From Bacteroidales bacterium UBA4331 (GTDB taxonomy: Bacteria > Bacteroidota > Bacteroidia > Bacteroidales > Paludibacteraceae): a DNA stretch of 64,000 bases. Below are positions 60,452 to 64,000 of the stretch, piece by piece. The notes under the pieces were generated by a model. That model did not search any database, was not told the origin of the DNA, and saw only the letters and a list, made by a program, of their open reading frames with translations. Position 1 is the first letter of the stretch, and the number at the start of each line of letters is the position of its first letter. Both the position numbers and the translations under genes were made by a program. The stretch lies in assembly GCA_002394395.1 (NCBI GenBank), contig DGTR01000024.1, forward strand, positions 1 through 64,000, in the 5' to 3' direction.

Positions 60452-61567
60452 ATGAAGAAAATCTACACTCAGCCACGCATAGAGACCGTGGCAACTACTC
60501 CGCAGCAGATGCTCTGCGCCAGCGGAGGTATCAATGCGAAAATCTCCGGTTACGGCACAAACACAGGCGGCGGTTTTACCCAGACTTTTGCATGGTTGGC
60601 AGGCGCGGTCTGCTCGTCCTTGCTTTTCCTCGGCACAGCGTGCAGCACCACTAACAACCCTGACCAGCCCAAGCAGCAGGCGGAACTCAAGCCCCGCACG
60701 CTGATAGTGACGGAAGTCGAAAGTCGAAAGTCAAAAGTCGAAAGACGTCTCCCGCAGGCGACGATCACGGAGAACGGTGATGTGCTGGACGCCCTATGGA
60801 ACGAAGGCGACGAGGTGTTCTACCGCAATCTGAGTTATAGCGAAGACTACTATGAAGACGATGAAGGAAAACCCCTCTACGGCGTCCTCGAAGCGGACAA
60901 AGATGGTAGCGTTGCTTCCTTCTCCGGCGACCGCGTCTGGTGTGCAGAGGAGGACCAGTTAGCGCTTATCTATCCTGCGCTTGACCCGTTGGCATTCACT
61001 TTCCACGATAACCCTCTGTCTGCGGAATACACCATCTCCATAGCCGGACAGGACGGTTCGTTGGCAACCTTGGCGAAGGATTTCCACCATATATACGGTA
61101 TTGCGAGCGTGGTGTCCGTTACGGAGACCACCGCCAATGCGGAGCTGGCGCAGATGAAGAGCCTGATGACGGTCTGCAAGTTCTCCTTTGAGGACAAAAA
61201 CCATCCGGGTACGCCACTCCCGATCAGCACGTTCAAAATCAGCGTAAGCGACGGCTACTATGTCGGCACTTATCCGCAACAGGGCACGGTGTCCATCGCG
61301 CAGAACGTATCCGCATGGGATGTATCCGTAGATCCGGAGTGGAAAACCACCGGCGAAGGCGGCAAGCCGCTCACCATTGACACAAAAGGGGTAAATCCGA
61401 CGGAGGTCTATGTTGCGCTGTTTCCGGACATGGGAGCAACCTATTCCTTCACCGTCACCAGCACAACCGGTGCCGCCACTGACGGCACCTACACCGGCAC
61501 CGCTACCGCCGTCCTTAAAGAAGGCGAGTTTGTGCCTGCCACCGGGCTAAAGCTCGTGAAGCAGTAA
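60452..61567 (+). CDS. fimbrillin-like lipoprotein fused to a small-peptide-type N-terminus
   Basis: 371 residues. Residues 1-50 follow the small-peptide pattern seen at 51904 (MKKIYTQPRIETVATTPQQM, LCASGG). A lipoprotein-type core follows only at 46-65 (FAWLAGAVCSSLLFLGTAC), with no ATG of its own. The body resembles Mfa-like/fimbrillin proteins (ATITENGDVLDALWNEGDEVFYRN; TPLPISTFKISVSDGYYVGTYP). A heptamer repeat encodes VESRKSKVERR at about 90-100. Either an internal non-ATG start is used or the signal is buried behind 45 extra residues. Confidence 0.65.
   Translation: MKKIYTQPRIETVATTPQQMLCASGGINAKISGYGTNTGGGFTQTFAWLAGAVCSSLLFLGTACSTTNNPDQPKQQAELKPRTLIVTEVESRKSKVERRLPQATITENGDVLDALWNEGDEVFYRNLSYSEDYYEDDEGKPLYGVLEADKDGSVASFSGDRVWCAEEDQLALIYPALDPLAFTFHDNPLSAEYTISIAGQDGSLATLAKDFHHIYGIASVVSVTETTANAELAQMKSLMTVCKFSFEDKNHPGTPLPISTFKISVSDGYYVGTYPQQGTVSIAQNVSAWDVSVDPEWKTTGEGGKPLTIDTKGVNPTEVYVALFPDMGATYSFTVTSTTGAATDGTYTGTATAVLKEGEFVPATGLKLVKQ
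60715..60744 (+). repeat. in-frame heptamer repeat (GTCGAAA family)
   Basis: GTCGAAA, GTCGAAA, GTCAAAA, GTCGAAA are translated as VESRKSKVER in the linker after the lipidation site. Confidence 0.9.
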
Positions 61568-61602
61568 AATCTCAAAGCTGACAGCTGAATGCTGACAGCC
61601 CA
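61566..61602. repeat. intergenic heptamer repeat (CTGACAG family)
   Basis: CTGACAG, CTGAATG, CTGACAG after the stop of the fimbrillin-like gene. Related to 29190-29212. Confidence 0.75.
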
Positions 61603-61634
61603 AATACGATCTTTGACATATTGGATTACCCCCA

Positions 61635-62984
61635 TTACAGCAGCCCGGTCATATAGACAGGGAGGTAGAGAATGTCGTCTTTGATTTCCAGATCCTTGGT
61701 GTGAAGAACAACGGGGCGGGTGACGTATTGGCTGAATTTGGCTATGCACTTCTTCAGGGACGACAGCGCATAGCGTGGGGAAGATTTGACTTCTATCGGG
61801 CATATGTTCTTCCGCGAAGTAACGGAAGGCTTGCTGACCAGAAAGTCTATCTCCATGGTATTGTCGGAGTCTTTGTCGTCATATTGGTAGAAATAATACA
61901 ATTTATGCCCTGCCGCCTGTAGCATTTGTGCGACCATGTTTTCCATGACATAGCCAAGGTTGACTTCCAGTTTGCCATGCAGGATACGTTCGTACACTTC
62001 TGCCGGCATACTTCCCTGCTCGTCGAAAGCAAGTGAGAGGAACAAACCGGTATCAGCCATGTAGCATTTGAGCGTGGTGCGCTCTGTGTTCATTCCCAGC
62101 CCGATATTCGGGGCAAACGTATTGTAGCAGATATTGACAATACGCGAATCGCGCAACCAGAAAAAGGCACTCTCGTAGTGAACATATCTTGCGTTCGCGT
62201 TTATATCCGCCAATACAAAGCGGGTGCCTTGTTTCTGCAACTGCGAGGGGATGGCTTCGAATATATCCGCCGCCTTGGCTTCTGCGCCCGTGGCATATTT
62301 ATGAATATCGTCACGATACAGGGCAAGAATATTCTGCTTTATCTTCTCCGTCTGCCGGAAATCATGCGTATCGATATAGGTCTGGATCACTTGCGGCATT
62401 CCGCCCAACATCATATACAGCCGGAAAAGATCCATCGCCTTGCGATGCAGCGGACCAAGGGGAGTCTGATTGGCGTAACAGTCTTTGATATAAGCCATCA
62501 TCTTCCCGTTTCCTGTAGCCCACAGGAATTCCTCAAAATCCATCGGGTACATCGCCAGATGCTGCTCCTCAGAGGGGATGACGATATTCTTCACGTTCTT
62601 ATGAATGCTGATGAGTGAACCGGTTTCGATATAGTCGTACCTGCCGTCTGCCACAAGATACTTGATGAGCGCACGCGCAGGGGGGAACTGCTGGACTTCG
62701 TCAAAAACGATAAGCGACCTACGCTCGACCAGTTCCACGCCGTAATGGATGGATAACATCTGGAACAACATATCCAACCGCGTAGCATAATCTTCAAAGA
62801 ACGACAGCACAGCCGCTTCCGTATGGTTGAAGTCTATGATGAGATAACTTTCATATTCATTACGTGCAAACTCCTCTACAATGTAACTTTTCCCGATACG
62901 GCGTGCCCCTTCAATGAGCAATGCACTCTTACCATTGGAAGACTGCTTCCAATCTACTAATTGAGAATAGATCTTGCGTTGCAT
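61635..62984 (-). CDS. AAA_14/DUF4143-type P-loop ATPase
   Basis: 449 residues. Walker A is ALLIEGARRIGKSYIVEEFA, Walker B is SLIVFDEVQQFP, and a sensor follows (YIETGSLISI). The DUF4143-like C-terminal half contains KCYMADTGLFLSLAF and a PD-(D/E)XK-like strand pair, EIDFLVSK and ICPIEVKSS. The family is widespread in Bacteroidales as single genes of unknown role. Its own promoter and three phased boxes in the leader (62997-63072) point to autoregulation or a dedicated repressor. Confidence 0.88.
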   Translation of the reverse strand: MQRKIYSQLVDWKQSSNGKSALLIEGARRIGKSYIVEEFARNEYESYLIIDFNHTEAAVLSFFEDYATRLDMLFQMLSIHYGVELVERRSLIVFDEVQQFPPARALIKYLVADGRYDYIETGSLISIHKNVKNIVIPSEEQHLAMYPMDFEEFLWATGNGKMMAYIKDCYANQTPLGPLHRKAMDLFRLYMMLGGMPQVIQTYIDTHDFRQTEKIKQNILALYRDDIHKYATGAEAKAADIFEAIPSQLQKQGTRFVLADINANARYVHYESAFFWLRDSRIVNICYNTFAPNIGLGMNTERTTLKCYMADTGLFLSLAFDEQGSMPAEVYERILHGKLEVNLGYVMENMVAQMLQAAGHKLYYFYQYDDKDSDNTMEIDFLVSKPSVTSRKNICPIEVKSSPRYALSSLKKCIAKFSQYVTRPVVLHTKDLEIKDDILYLPVYMTGLL

Positions 62985-62996
62985 ATATAACTGTTT

Positions 62997-63072
62997 TTAA
63001 CGTTTCTGATAATTTAGAAGAATTAAAAATTAACGTTTCTAGGTTTTATGATTGACTAATTTTTAACGTTTC
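62997..63072. promoter_or_regulatory. three TTAACGTTTC boxes at exact 33-bp spacing
   Basis: Identical 10-mers at 62997-63006, 63030-63039 and 63063-63072, each with a palindromic AACGTT core. The 33-bp period is about three helical turns, placing them on one DNA face. They lie between the minus-strand promoter and the ATPase start codon, the first box being 12 bp from the ATG. Confidence 0.7.
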
Positions 63073-63078
63073 CGGCTG

Positions 63079-63109
63079 CAAAGGTACAACAAAAATTGCA
63101 CATATGCAA
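63079..63109 (-). promoter_or_regulatory. Bacteroidetes promoter for the AAA_14-type ATPase
   Basis: On the minus strand TTG (63107-63109), a 20-bp spacer and TACCTTTG (63079-63086). Confidence 0.82.
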
Positions 63110-63502
63110 GCGTTCGGGTATTTTTTTGCCAAATAAAATGAAATTTTATCTGTTGTATGGGGCTATGAGACGTCTATGCTCGCATAAGAACGGCTTATAG
63201 ACCTATGCAACAGGGAAAGCCGTCAGGCTTGGCAAAAAATGCCCGCGGTGGTATATGTCCGGCAGGACGCGACTGTACTTTCGGGGGAATGCCAAAGGCA
63301 GGCGGCGTCCGAAGGTACTAAAAATAAATGATATATGCAAGTAATTCCGCAAGAAATGCATCTTTTTTGTGCAGATTTTGCATAAATATGCATTTTTTTA
63401 GTGCAGACAGGTAATCCAATAAAACGGTCCGGGATAGCCGGGAGAGCGAAACTGTAAACAAGAAAACAAACAAATATAAACAAATAAAAAACAACCACAT
63501 TT
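63110..63502. other. intergenic, no gene recognised
   Basis: Contains a near-palindromic TGCATAAATATGCA tract around 63380-63395 and an A-rich stretch before the next start. I see no good promoter, RNA gene or reading frame; the longest minus-strand frames look incidental. Confidence 0.4.
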
Positions 63503-64000
63503 ATGAAAACAAAATCGACAGTCGGAAGACTGATTACTCACTTATCGGAGTGGCGCGAGAGTGGCAACCAAAAGTGGCGCGAGAGTGGCGCGAGAGTGGC
63601 GGCTATGCTGCTCTTACTCTGCACCACCGCTATACCCGCATGGGCAGACAGCTGGGCTAGGAAATGGAACGATATGATCACGGATGATGGCGGAGGAGAA
63701 GTGCGTTTCAGGGGGCAGAATTATAACTCTATCGGTTTCAATTGGAGTTATTCGCTTTACGAATTCAAAACAAATAAGACCTTCAATCCCGCTAATGACC
63801 AATTCTATTGGGAATTCAATATGTATGTGAATTACGGCTATCACAGCCTAGGTGGTATTATGGATTACTACACGAGTACAGCCTATAAGGGGGATATCTA
63901 TGTCATGACTCCTGATAGTCAGGCACATACGATAGCCCATTGGGAGAGACCAGAAGGTCACCCATGTTGTCCCTTAGAAGCTTATGATATATCCTACAAC
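63503..64000 (+). CDS. secreted protein, N-terminal part (runs off window)
   Basis: ATG 63503, open to the window end (166 codons). The n-region is unusually long (about 35 residues) because an 11-nt repeat adds WRESGNQKWRESGAR. It is followed by a normal signal core (VAAMLLLLCTTAIPAWA). The mature start DSWARKWNDMITDDGGGEVRF and the tyrosine/asparagine-rich sequence after it suggest a large surface or secreted protein. No domain is identifiable from this part. Confidence 0.65.
   Translation, partial: MKTKSTVGRLITHLSEWRESGNQKWRESGARVAAMLLLLCTTAIPAWADSWARKWNDMITDDGGGEVRFRGQNYNSIGFNWSYSLYEFKTNKTFNPANDQFYWEFNMYVNYGYHSLGGIMDYYTSTAYKGDIYVMTPDSQAHTIAHWERPEGHPCCPLEAYDISYN
63549..63601 (+). repeat. 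in-frame 11-nt repeat (GAGAGTGGCGC family)
   Basis: GAGTGGCGC, GAGAGTGGC, then GTGGCGC, GAGAGTGGCGC, GAGAGTGGCGG extend the signal-peptide n-region of the last gene. Confidence 0.85.

Overview
The window is a Bacteroidales chromosome segment. Evidence: most clear promoters have the Bacteroidetes form TTG/TTTG, a 20-bp spacer, then TAnnTTTG. The gene content also fits: SusC/SusD pairs, DUF2851, DUF4491, InlB-type repeat surface proteins, a fimbrillin-like lipoprotein and a type IX secretion-style C-terminus. It looks like a gut or rumen glycan degrader; I do not assign a genus.

Layout. 1-8.0 kb is housekeeping: a truncated TonB receptor, DUF2851, a lipoprotein metallopeptidase, DUF4491, nadA, corA and rsmA. 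8.2-11.75 kb is an AT-rich accessory patch holding a deleted gene, two small unknown genes and two tandem lipoprotein genes, one of which has lost its ATG. 11.8-16.9 kb holds a GtrA-like protein, two tandem fucose-isomerase-like genes, class II aldolase and a CoA-transferase. 17.0-19.6 kb holds two identical tRNA-Ala(GGC) genes bracketing a large structured element and an orphan SusD-like gene. 19.9-22.1 kb is a PL9-type pectate lyase. 22.2-23.8 kb holds a P-loop ATPase and a candidate small RNA. 23.8-37.7 kb is a cluster of secreted and repeat-rich surface proteins together with a TPM/LemA pair. 37.8-40.3 kb is a TPR histidine kinase and LuxR-type regulator. 40.5-60.1 kb is a beta-mannan/galactomannan utilisation locus. 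60.2-64 kb holds a fimbrillin-like lipoprotein, a second P-loop ATPase with a phased operator-like array, and the start of another surface protein.

The mannan locus reads as a full pathway: an AraC-type regulator (frameshifted here), two GH26 mannanases, SusC/SusD, three binding proteins carrying eight copies of one module, GH36 alpha-galactosidase, GH130 mannosylglucose phosphorylase, a GPH-type sugar transporter, an AGE-type (mannobiose) 2-epimerase and mannose-6-phosphate isomerase.

The most unusual feature is a genome-wide population of short degenerate repeats, mostly with a 7-nt period (for example GTCGAAA, GGCTCTT, GTACCTT, AAATCAT, CTGACAG), plus a family of C-rich/G-rich palindromic elements. 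They lie between genes and also in frame inside genes. Inside genes they encode surface loops, linkers just before a conserved C-terminal motif, and even the hydrophobic core of signal peptides. Two inverted copies of the palindromic element bracket the susD start codon and could form a stem of about 32 bp in the susC-susD mRNA.
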